From Dirofilaria immitis (lineage: Eukaryota; Nematoda; Chromadorea; Rhabditida; Onchocercidae), in assembly GCA_024305405.1 (NCBI GenBank), contig JAKNDB010000065.1, forward strand, positions 248,001 through 312,000: a stretch of DNA of 64,000 nucleotides, written 5' to 3'. Both the position numbers and the translations under genes were made by a program. The notes beneath the pieces are model-generated. The model made no database searches, was not told the origin of the DNA, and worked only from the letters and a program-made list of their open reading frames with translations. Positions 12,560-23,985 of this stretch are shown piece by piece (positions within the stretch are counted from its first letter, which is position 1; every line of letters begins with the position of its first letter).

Positions 12560-15175
12560 TAAAATGATATATTGAAAATTAAGATGAGAATAAATGTGGA
12601 GTGATAGAATAAATTGATTAGAAAAATGAGATTAAAATTTGTTTAAAAATGAAAAGCATAGGAAACAAATAAACTAATTATATGTTTGTTTGTTTTTTTT
12701 TCATTTTCGATTGTACAATTATTTAGGAATAATAATATTAAAATATGAAATAAATAATAATGATAAATTTAAAATCTATTTAACAGAATTTATTGATATA
12801 TACAAAAAAAAAGGAAAAAAAACTTCAAATGCATTCAGAAGAGGTCGCAACAGATTCAATTATTTATAGAGTAAGTTATCAAATATCAATTATGACGATT
12901 ATCTAGTAAAATTGGACGCATTTGTTGATTGCTGAATATTAGTCATAAACTGTCATAGTTCGTCAACAATTAAAAAATGTTGAAGTCTTGTTAATAGTAC
13001 GAATATGGTTGTTCGAAAGAATGAAAGTAATTAGTATTATTAGTATTTTGCTACTGCACTATCAGGTAATGATGGCACCAATGATATCGTAGGATTTGGA
13101 GTATAAAATATGATATTGACTGGCCGGGATGTGCTGACTGATTTATTGATAATTTTGCAAAATTTATTGATATTTTAATTAAACTGTTGTGTACCAAAAG
13201 TAATTTGCATTATAATGAATTTTAAATTATAGACAATAATCAGATGCTTAATCTTACTAAAATTATTACGCTAAATGATCATCATTTTGTATCAGAAGTT
13301 TATGTAAATGCGCAACTTGAGATCATCATCACTCTATATCAGAAGTTTATGCAAATGCGCAACTTGAGATCATCATCACTCTATATCAGAAGTTTATATA
13401 AATGGGCAACTTGAAAGTGTGATTATTATAAACAGAAATGGCAAGATAATTTATATAAATTATTGATTGAATGTATCAACTTTTTGTTTTCCTTTGAATC
13501 TATTTAAAGTTTTCTAAAATTAATAAAATGAAAGGGAAGTAGTAGTATGAATGTAAGTATTGTAGAATTTTTATTTTAATCTGTTAAGTTAATCATATAA
13601 TAAAATATCGCATTATTTTAATTAAGCTTAATGATCATAATGGGATGATAATAAGAAATGGATGAGAAAAAAAAAAAAGGAAGGTTAAAGATGTTATCAA
13701 ATAAGACAGTGTTAATAATATTAGCATTAAATATTATATTATACGATAGTAATGTAAATATTGTCATAGCTAGATAATGAATTTATGATACGATATTAGT
13801 GCTTGATATATTCCGTTATGACGAAATATTGCTATCATTATTAGATGATATTCAATTATGAAGAAAAGTTCATGAATGGTATTCAACTATGAAAAGATAT
13901 TACACAACAAAAGATTCAAGCAAATTGAAAGATTACTACTACGAAGGTTTAACTATGAAACAAATATTAGATTTCGATTATGATCGTTACAGTGTAAATG
14001 AAATTTTTATCATATCTCTTTCATACAGTAATATTAAGCATTCGTTACTGTATTCATGGTGGATAGCATTACTTATAATTAGTAGTAGTCATTGCTTGTT
14101 TATGAAAGCGATTATCGATATTTGACAAAGAGTTGAAATTTGCAATCAAGATAATAAGTTCAAATTTAATGAAATTTGAAAATGATTAAGATCGTCAATA
14201 ATAACTGATAAGAAGGTCAGCCTTTTCATGAATTACAGTTTCTTTTTGATAACAAATTTTCTGGTAAGTTCCTGTAAACAGATAATGATCTAAACTAACT
14301 AGCGTAAACAATCAAGATGTGCAATTTTGATCATTATCATTGCTAATGCTGATATGAAAAACAATACTACTAAGATTTGATTAACAAGAAGAAACAAACA
14401 AAAAGAAGAGAGAGAAAGAAAAGAAAAGTTGATCGATTATTTATAAAAACTTCATCTGTCCACTGAAACATGTATCAGTTTAATTCCGACTCTCATCACT
14501 TTTATTTTGTCAATGCAAATGATATTTAAATTTTGAAAACTTAAAAATAGTAATAGGAAGAAGAAGATGTATGAGTAATGATAATATAAGTGACATTTTT
14601 CTTATCAAAATGGAAGAACATTTTGTACCAAAAATAATTTCAGCTCATTTTCAGATACCATTGATTAGTAGATTCTTTTGTGTTATCAAAAATTATTTAG
14701 GAAAAAAAAACGAAGAAAAAAGGAAACAACCTTAATTTGCAATTATAAGAAAAAAAACAGCATCGTAATTTCTAGCTTTTACATCATTCGTCAGCTTCTG
14801 CGCCCAAATTGACGGTAATTACTTTCTATGAACATCTGACCTATGAACCGTGACATTTCGGTTGATAGAGAAAATTGGATGATTGCAAGCTGTTAATTAA
14901 TGGAATATCGGCCACTCTAAAGCCTATAAATCTGACCGCTTAATTGTTATTTATGCTATTACCGGTATACTTCAAAAAAAAAAAAAAATTGTATTATAAG
15001 ACACTTCACAATCAAAATATCTTACTATCCAATTGACTTTATACATACATATATTTAAATTTAAAGAAAAAAATAATCAATTTTGTTAGGAATTTAAACA
15101 ATTTAAAGTGCAAATATCTTATTAATCAAACTAAACATTACAAAATATTTCTTTTACAAAGCAAACATTTAACAT
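12560..15175. other. AT-rich non-coding tract; no gene recognised
   Basis: I see one three-copy tandem repeat (listed) and scattered TATAAATC/ATGATAAT-type sequence. A 78-residue plus-strand ORF at 13889-14125 has no recognisable domain and no splice support. A slightly GC-richer patch lies at about 14780-14945, with no assignable function. Confidence 0.6.
13276..13413. repeat. Tandem repeat, about 47-bp unit, three copies
   Basis: The unit is built from GATCATCATCACTCTATATC, AGAAGTTTATGCAAATG and CGCAACTTGA. The second and third copies are almost identical; the first and last edges are degenerate. Confidence 0.9.
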
Positions 15176-15179
15176 TACT

Positions 15180-15600
15180 TTTTGATTCTTCGAGGATTCT
15201 TTAAAGAAAGACAAAATTACTAAATTATTTTGGAATTAAAGAAGGCAAATGGTTATAGATGGAAGCAAAGAACTTTTTGATTCATCAATGATTCTTCAAG
15301 GAAAGATAAAAATAAATTATTTCGAAATTAAAGAAGGCAAATGGTTATATAGAGAAGTAAAGAACTTTTTGATTTTTCAAGGAAAAAAATTATTAAATTA
15401 TTTCGGAATCAAAGAAGGCAAATGGTTAAATAGATGCAAAGAACTTTTGATTCGTCAATGATTCTTCAAGGGAAGATAAAAATTATTAAATTATTTTGTA
15501 ATTATTTTGTAATTTGATTCTTCGAGGATTCTTTAAAGAAAGATAAAAATTACTAAATTATTTTGTAATCAAAGAAGGCAAATGGTTATAGATAGAATTT
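15180..15600. repeat. Minisatellite, about 90-110-bp units, 4-5 copies
   Basis: AAAGAAGGCAAATGGTTA recurs four times (near 15238, 15327, 15412 and 15566), joined by GATTCTTCAAGG(A)AAGATA and TTACTAAATTATTTTG segments. A 70-residue plus-strand ORF (15249-15461) simply translates the repeat, giving repeated IKEGKWL, and is not taken as a gene. Confidence 0.85.
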
Positions 15601-17571
15601 TTTTCTAATCAAATTTCTAAAACTTTCTTAAAAAAATTATTCAATAATTTATTCACTCAATTAATAAAAACAAATAGTATACATATAAATTTGTAATTTT
15701 AATAAATTATAAATTTCTTCTTTTTTCTTCAATTTTTTTTAAGTCAACTGAATTGAAAAAAAAGAATTATTATTTTTATATTACAAATAAGTTGAAGAAG
15801 TAAATATGCAAAAATTTGGCAATTTTTGTATATAAATTGTAAGCATTGAAGAAAGAATAAATAAATATCTAAGATATAATGCGTAATGTTATAATGTGTT
15901 ATGGGTGAAATTACAAATTTTTTTATTCATTTTTACCGATCATTTCAATTTCGTTAATTGTTCGATTGTTTATCTAAGAAATACTTCATTAAATGGATTG
16001 ATTATTGTTTAACGAAAAGTGGCATATGCATTGAAATATACTAATTAATTTACCTCAACAATAATCCGATTGATAAATAAGCTATTTATTCGATGAAATT
16101 GTCAGCATTGTTCGCTGATCCTCAAAGAACATCATTAAGTAGTTAATAGGGACAAACTTAATATACTTCTAAGTTCTACTATATCCAATACTCTATCCCC
16201 AGGTAGCATTAAATAGTATCGCTCGAATAATTCCTTTACCATGCTTAGATATTTACTACTTTTTTATACCTGGAAAAATTGTTCGATTGTAAAAAAAAAA
16301 AAGTTGAAATTTTGATTTCAATTAAATAATTAAATTTTCTTTTCTTAATTTTGGAATTTTGGATTAATCAAATAGATGAAAATATTGTTGCATTCGGTAA
16401 AAAAAAGTTGGAAATTTAATAAAGTTTGAAAAAAATGAAACTACTAAATTAGTCTCAATGTTCGGAAATGAAAAATTGAAACATAAAAGAAAAATTTTAA
16501 ATGGTAAATATGACTTTTAAAAGATTTCCAAGCAAGAGAGAAATTTACTTTTTACTTAATGACATTTGCATATTCATATATTATTTCATTTGTTTTATTG
16601 CTAAAATATATTTTTAATAAAAATGATAAATTTTTTGCTTGCTCTGATATATATGCGTATTAATTTTAAATGTGACAAAATTGTAAAAATTTTCTATATT
16701 TCTAAAACTTTTGGTTTCTCGAGAAATATATATATGAGCTCTCTCGGGAAAATGATATTGATAAAATTAATAATTAGAGTTTTTAAAAACAATTCTTTCA
16801 AATTTTCTTGAGATTATTTTTTGCTTGAAATTTAAATAAACCTTTATTATTTCTGAATATCAAATATAATTATAAGTATATGAAAGCAAACGATTAAGAT
16901 GAGTCATGCATTTTACATTTAACGAATGAAATTATGATTAATGCATTTTTATCATAATCTAATATGATAACAGCATTATTCAACGATATTGTATATTAGA
17001 AATTTATGCAAAAATCAAAAGATTTTTTGATTCTTTTTAAAATTCAAAATATTTCACATATTTCAATCTTAACAGAAATTAATTAATGTAAAAATTCAAT
17101 TAACAAAAAGTATACGAATACCAGTATTTCATATAAAGCATTTATTTAAAGCATATTATTATTATACATCTTATTTACTAAATATCGTTCTAATTATCCT
17201 TATCCATTCAAATATTTCAATTATTTTAATAAATGTATAAACGATAAGTCTGTGATTTAGAACTTTTTTTTCTTTTCCTTGAAACAATTGATTAACAAAA
17301 ATTAAAAAAATATATTATTGATTTTTTTCAATATTAATTAATTTTAATTTGATCAAATTTCAATAATTTGTTTTGATTGTCTTTTTTCTATAAGTTTTCG
17401 AATGATTAATCGCTTTTTTACTCTTTCAATATCTTTTCAGACATACAAATCGCTTTATCCTAGCTTTCTATTGATTTGCTCAATTCAATATGAAAATTTA
17501 TTCGACTTCATTTAATTTAGAATTGCTAAATCAAGTTTTTAAATCGAATATTATATAAAATAGGAAAATGA

Positions 17572-17740
17572 AAAATGATGGATGGAAAGTTTTTGCAGAA
17601 AATAATAGAAAAGAAAGACGATGGATGGAAAGTTTTTGCAGAAAATAATAGAAAAGAAAGACGATGGATGGAAAGTTTTGCAGAAAATAGAAAAAAAATA
17701 ATTTTTTGCAGAAAATATGAAAGATGATGGATGGAAAGTT
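17572..17740. repeat. Minisatellite, about 43-bp unit, four copies
   Basis: The unit runs GATGGATGGAAAGTTTTTGC then AGAAAATAATAGAAAAGAAA. Copies 1 and 2 are identical; copies 3 and 4 carry deletions. Confidence 0.9.
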
Positions 17741-20331
17741 TTTGAAGAAAATAAAAAATGTTTTAGATTCGACGAATAAATAAAACTCGACGAAAATGCA
17801 TAATTTTAATAATTCAATATTTTCGTTTTTCTAATATTAATAAAAGAATGATCACTCAGATGCCACTAAAAATAAAATTATTGCGATTAAATCGTCATGA
17901 AGACTTGTTTCTTGATATGAACCTACTATCAATGAGCATAATCGCGAAAATTGCTTTATTATGCGCTTCGAATTTGTCGTATTTTTCGGTAAACACTCTT
18001 GTCGTACCTATATTAATATCATTAAACCTCTGAAGATCATTTTTATATTTCATATTTCTAAATTAAGAAAAACTTACGAGTAAGGTGTATAAAAAAATCA
18101 AAGTAAAATTCATTATAATTCACCTTCACGTACTTCTCTATCAACGACGTGATGATATGAAAATTCTGTAGTATTATACATGTCGTAATGTACTTCCATC
18201 TATACAAACAACTATCAAGCGGTTTGTTTTACTCTATTTTCATTTTCATGAATATTTATTAGCAATTACTGATGGAATTGTTAAATGGGAATATTCGTTC
18301 ACATACATCAATCAAGTTACAATCAACAAAATCTATAACAAGATATGATGAATCATGAATTTGTTTCATGCCAATCAATAATACCATGGAATAATTCTAA
18401 ATTTATTTGGCAAGATCAATGTTTAATTAGTGATATCAAATATTATACTTTACATTTCTAAAATCCATTCCATACAAATATAATTTATAATATTTACCAT
18501 GTATGATATATATTGCAAAACAGTTCTACTGAAATAAATTTTATAAAAAATATGATAATACTACATTTGTGATATATAATGTAAACGATACTATTGAAAC
18601 TATGTAATAATTATTACGAGAATAATTTTCTAAGCATATTTATAATAATAATTGATTTTAAAATTAATAAAAAATTAAATAACACATTTTGCTAAATAAA
18701 AATGCTTAATGAAATAATTTTCTACTTAATTTTGCTTAAATTATTGTGAAGCAAAATGTTCATTTTTCCATGTAATAAAATTAAAATCATTTATTCAATT
18801 TTCGTTCATCTTAGATTCATTTTAGAAGTTGCAGTATTTCTCTGTTATTGTCGTGAAAAAAAAAAAGAAGAAAAGCTTCAAACAATTCTATTTGGAGAGC
18901 TTTATTGGATCGGAAGTTGTTAATATTGACATCAGAAAGAAATTGTTGAATCACTTGGGAATTGATTCTTAAGGGCTTTTTAGTCGTTTCTTATGACAGG
19001 ACGGAAAGATTTCTCTCTACTGGTAGTGAGAGCTCAACTGTAGACCGACCGTTTACTATTGATGCCTTACACTGAACAAAGATCCCATATAATACCATCC
19101 ATATATATATCTACATGCCGTTCGCGTGGTATGGCAAGATATAGTCAAAAGAGTAATCATATGAGCTATATGAGAGATGATATAAGATTATTTAGACATA
19201 TATGGGGGATAAATTGATGGTATATTATCATTAAAATTTCCGGATCCTTATTCAATATAAGAAACATTTTCAGTTAATACTTTCTTTTATCAGTGTCGAA
19301 AAAAAAATGATTAAGTTTGTTCAATAAAACCTATTCAAATATTCCCATTAAAATCGAGAATGGACATCTTTTAAATTCAATTATTGAGAAAAGTTCGAGA
19401 AATTTCTTTCTATTCGAAAACTTTAGCCAAAGTACTTATCTGTAATTTTTAATGCAGTTTGATTATATAGGCAAATATATTTACGAAAGATTCCTTAAAA
19501 TTTGATTCAATTAAAAAAAAATTAGCGTGGAATATTTTGAGATTTTAATTGCAGCATGAATTTTCATGAAGTATTCAGGAAATCTGAACGATGACGATTG
19601 ATGAAAATTTGACAAATTGGAAATGTTTCGTTTGTTGAAAAAAAGTAATGGATTTCTTTGACATGAAATAAATAATAAAATCAATGTGTCAATGTTTCAG
19701 TAATTTCTTTTGCTTTAGTCGATTTTATCGAGAAGTAATCCTTCTATTACCACAATTACCATTAATCAAATAATATAACATGAACTAATTAACTGCTTAA
19801 TACGATTATAAATAAAATAATAATAATTTCAATTCAAAATGATATGATTTGAGCATATTTGAAATGGCTTATCAGACTATCTAAAATCAAATTATAAGAT
19901 CCATTATAATTAAAATTTTTCGCAAAGTTAACATAATTTGTAATTTACCATATTAATTAACAATGATTTGGAAATAAGATCATTCCATTAATTTTTCATA
20001 TAATTTAATGGAGAAGTATTTTAAAAAAAAAAAATTACTCTGAAAAAAATGTATAAGCTAAGCATAATTCAATTAAGATTAGTATTATTTGCTACATTCT
20101 GAATATTTTCCTGTAAAATAATTATCCATAAATTTCTTGGAAGTAACGTGTACCATTAGTTGTAAACTTCTTTTTTTTTTTTTTTTATAGAATTCTCTCT
20201 CTTCTTGTTACGGATAATGACTGATATTTTTGATTTGCAGAATCTTTTTTTTTCTTCTTATGAATAACAAATCATTTTAATAAAAAGACATAGAATCCAT
20301 TCTTTTATATCTTACAGAGTGATTGATTGCA

Positions 20332-20400
20332 GATTATTGAATGTAGAATCCATTTATTTCTTTTTATTGAATGTGGAATCCATTTATTTCTTTTTAGTTA
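20332..20400. repeat. Two-copy direct repeat, about 32-bp unit
   Basis: TTATTGAATGTAGAATCCAT plus TTATTTCTTTT is repeated immediately, with one G/A difference (GTAGAA/GTGGAA). Confidence 0.9.
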
Positions 20401-22156
20401 CAGGTATTGATTGAATAATCTATTACATGATCACTTTTCCGGGATAAAATTCTATAAATAGGGTATTTCAGGAAATTTTAATATGATAATAATGCATAAC
20501 TAAAAGTGAATTGTTTACATGGTATATCAAATCTTTGTGATCAGAATGCTGAAATTTCATGTTATAATAAAAAAAACGAATATTTTTTTCATTATATTTA
20601 ATTCCAATCATTTCTTGAAAATTTTAAAATGCTTCTATTATTAACATTTGATTTATAGCATAATTACTACAATAACAAATAAAGTATTATGGATTAACAT
20701 ATATTTTAATTTTCTAATATATTTGTCCACTATTATTTTTCGCTATCTTCTCTTTCTCATTTCTATTTTAAATACTTTTTATTCGATAATAAGAAATTGA
20801 AATTTTTTTTTCAAAACACAATTAGCATTTTATATTTAACAATGAAAATATCGAAATCCGATTATGTTTCAATAATTATAATTGTAACAATAGCCGTTGC
20901 AAGAATAATGAATACTTTTTTCATAATGATAGCATAACTTATTCGTTACTTGTTTATCAAGTGACCAATCATTGATCGATTAGGTTTAATAAAAAAAAAA
21001 ATCTTAACAAACTGTTATAGTCTGATGAAAATCGTAATTTTTTCATAATTCTCGTTTCGCTCATGATGATAAAAAAAAGTCATCTTTGTGCCTAGCAGAA
21101 AAATATTTACGTATCCGCGATAAGTTAATTAAGCTTGCGTCAATTTTAAATGTAGGAATTACTGAAGTGAAAGATGCGAACAAAAATATGAGGTAAAAAA
21201 AGAAATCAGTTTAAAGCTTTTTCGATTTTACTGTGGTTAATTGAATACTAGCTCCTTGTATTGTTGGTGCGGCGACACTAATGATAACATTAATTATCAT
21301 TTCTTTGAATCTGTTTTCGATTTCATGGCGATCTTCCTAAATTTTGGTTATCCAATCAATCAATTATTAATCGATCGATAATTCATTGGATATAATATTC
21401 TGATCGACTCTATACTATTGATCAACTTGCAATTGTTCGCTGAACGCGTATCCGTGGTGCTTGTTCGAAAGAAAATGACTGCATGGATCCTGAGTTCCTG
21501 TTAAATACATAGATCAAAGTTAAACGACGAAGAAATTATAGGAATTCTTTAAGGGTGATTAGCCGCCGCTTCTGTTTCTTAAAATCTTAAAACCTTTTCT
21601 TCCATCCAATTCTCGATTTCTTACCAAGTATCTTCCATACTTCAACCTAATCAATTTTCCGTCAATTTAAATCAATACATAAAAGATCCCTACACTTTAT
21701 TTCACTGCATTCGATACAAATCATTCCATAAGGAATTCTTAAAATGCTTCTTTGTTTTCTGATAACAGAAAAGAAAGATTCAATCAGAACAACCTACTTC
21801 CTTTCCGACATGAATAAATGATTCCTTGCCGATTCATTCCATTGATATTGTGTCAATCATGAGTAGTTCCTTACATTTCCAAAAAATATTATAAATTTTC
21901 AGATGGAATTATTTAATTTATTTGTCAATTACGATTCCTTAAGGAATTATGATCTATAAATAATGCTGTGATATTACCTGTCAGAGATTTCTATTAGAAA
22001 AAAAAATTTTTTTTTTTTTTTTCTGATTGATCTTCTAAACACAGTAATTTTTTCCACTCTGCAAAATTCGAAAAGATCAAAATTTTGAAAATTTGAAAAT
22101 AAAATTTGTAAAATTTTGATCGTTATGAATACAATTATTTCAGATTGTTACTACCA

Positions 22157-22518
22157 ATGCATCTTTTCAATACTTTCTTATTAATTATCAGCACTGTTTT
22201 CGTGGTCCAAGTAAGTTTCACAATAATTGCTTCCGAGAAAGGAAATGTTTAAAGCATTCGCAGACTATAGGCAAATTTTATTTTTAGGCTTGTATCCCAT
22301 CCATGGGAAGCGGGCAGCCAGGATCACCAGGAAGAAATGGACGTAATGGAATACAAGGTGATCCAGGAGACCCGGGTCCACAAGGTTTACAAGGAGATGA
22401 CGGGATGCCAGGAGCACCAGGGCCGCAAGGTAACCCAGGCGGAAAAGGAGTAGACGGAATAAAAGGACCCAAAGGTCAGGAAGGACTACAAGGAGAAGAA
22501 GGACTGATGCCTGGATAA
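22157..22518 (+). CDS. Small secreted collagen-like protein, copy 1 (two exons)
   Basis: Exon 1 is 22157-22210 (MHLFNTFLLIISTVFVVQ) and exon 2 is 22288-22518; the intron is GTAAGT...TTTTTAG, phase 0. The protein has 94 residues. Residues 1-19 form a typical signal peptide (hydrophobic FLLIISTVFVV, likely cleavage VQA|C), so the mature chain would start with its only cysteine, CIPSMGS. From about residue 26 there are 22 uninterrupted Gly-X-Y triplets, rich in GDP, GPQ and GLQ, ending in a short tail and TAA-TAG. It lacks the Col_cuticle_N segment and flanking cysteine clusters of standard nematode cuticle collagens and is much shorter than those (usually about 300 residues). A role as a matrix or cuticle component or a secreted trimer is inferred; it could also be a truncated family member. 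A possible AATAAA lies at 22850. A second, nearly identical copy lies inverted at 30.4-30.8 kb. Confidence 0.85.
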
Positions 22519-22647
22519 TAGAAGCAATAGATTCGACAATCTGTCAGAAATAATCCAGCAATCTCTCTATGTGATATTTATTATTTTATTTGGATACATT
22601 GAGTTTAAGTTAAGCCATAATTCTATTCATACTATCACTGTTGCAAA

Positions 22648-22735
22648 ATCCAGAAGTATAATATCATAATCAGTGCCTAGAAGCATAATATCATAATCAG
22701 TGCCCAGAAGCATAATATCATAATCAGTGCCCTGC
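22648..22735. repeat. Short tandem repeat in the 3' region of collagen copy 1
   Basis: AGCATAATATCATAATCAGT then GCC(C/T)AGA occurs three times here. The inverted arm has two copies (about 30,236-30,295), so the arms differ by one unit. Confidence 0.9.
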
Positions 22736-23985
22736 CAGAATGTGCTTATGGATATACTTTTGGAACATAAAATTTGAATTTCTTTTTTTCTTTTGAAATT
22801 ATAATTTCATCATCGTCAATTTTTTAATTATTTTTAGATCGATTTCATGAATAAAATTTGTTTTCTAAACTCAATGAAAATTTTTAAACATCTTAATTGT
22901 TTGGGATTCTAAACGATATGCAAATTCTAAATGGTTTTATGCTTTGAACTTATTATGTAAGCAATAACATTTTCAGCACTTATTATATCAAACATATTAT
23001 ATTATAAAAGAAACTTTAACTGTGATAATGATGATATAATTAATTAAAAATACATGATACGAAATATTGATATAAGTTAAGCAAATTAATCAGATAATGC
23101 ATTAATTTTGAAAGGAGTAAATATCGATCGCCAATATTGATTGATTTTTGGGTTTTTCAAATGATACATCTACTAAGAAAGAATTGAGATCATCATTACA
23201 TGTAAAAGAGTAGTTCTAATTGATCCTGGAAGGAGATGCTACTCAAATAAATTCTAAATGAAAAGAGGAATATATGAAGAATTAAGTCGAAGCGATGAAT
23301 GATAACAATAGAATTAATTAATTAATTAATTGAAGGTATGATAATTTCAAAGAAGGTACAATGATGGCAATGCAACTAACCTTATATAAAATATATCAGA
23401 TTTGGAAGTTTGAATCATTGCCAACTTATGATTGTTTGGTTATAATTATAAATATGATAACTTTAATGATTATACTATCAATAGCTATGGCAGATTGATC
23501 AATGAGTTCAAAATTGTAAAAATTGAAAGTTATTAACTTCCTTGAAGTAGCTGATGATATATTATTTATATTTTAATAAGGAAGTAAGCAAATGAACTAT
23601 TTGTATTATAAATTGCATTTTATAAGAACATTAGAAATTTCTATATATTGGAAATAATGTAATCATATCATCAATCTTTAAATATATTCTTCTACTTTAA
23701 ACTGATTTATTCGTTTTATCTCATACTTTCATTCTTTTCTGTCATTTCAATAATTTTTGAATTAATATGAGCTTTATTAATATATATCATCTTATCGTGG
23801 ATACATGAATATCTTTTTTGATGTGTGAAGATGATTAGTTTTTTTATCATTGAGCAAATGGAGATTATAAGAAAACTTGCAACACTCGTCAAACTATATT
23901 AGTATTCTATTCAATGAAGATATAGGATATTTAAATTGATTAAATTTCAAAAATTGTTTTTGCTTTTAAAAAAGGACAATGAGAG

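Larger units (their letters stand above)
15601..21700. other. AT-rich non-coding tract; no gene recognised
   Basis: Contains the minisatellite at 17.57-17.74 kb and a two-copy repeat at 20.33-20.40 kb (both listed). One stretch, 18,890-19,210, is more complex and GC-richer than its surroundings and is reported as a finding. Several short ORFs (for example at 16623 and 17848) show no domain or exon structure. Confidence 0.6.
21700..23985. repeat. Inverted-repeat arm A (left), carrying collagen-like gene copy 1
   Basis: From about 21,875 to 23,985 this arm is almost identical, in reverse complement, to about 28,988-31,046. Landmarks that match arm for arm include the (TTAA)n stretch near 23,315, the TATATATTGG at 23,645 and the junction GACAATGAGA. 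Outward of 21,875 the two arms remain homologous but clearly diverged, back to about 21,700. Differences inside the core: the left arm has an extra run of about 28 A/T bases near 21,997-22,021 and three copies of a 24-26-bp unit at 22,648-22,735 where the right arm has two. Confidence 0.93.

Noticed and set aside
15249..15461. 70-residue plus-strand ORF with repeated IKEGKWL
   Set aside because: Translation of a minisatellite whose units change length and break the frame elsewhere.
22284..22472. Pro/Gly-rich minus-strand ORF over the collagen exon, and its twin at 30471-30659
   Set aside because: Both are antisense to the Gly-X-Y coding exons; the sense strand has the signal peptide, intron and stop.
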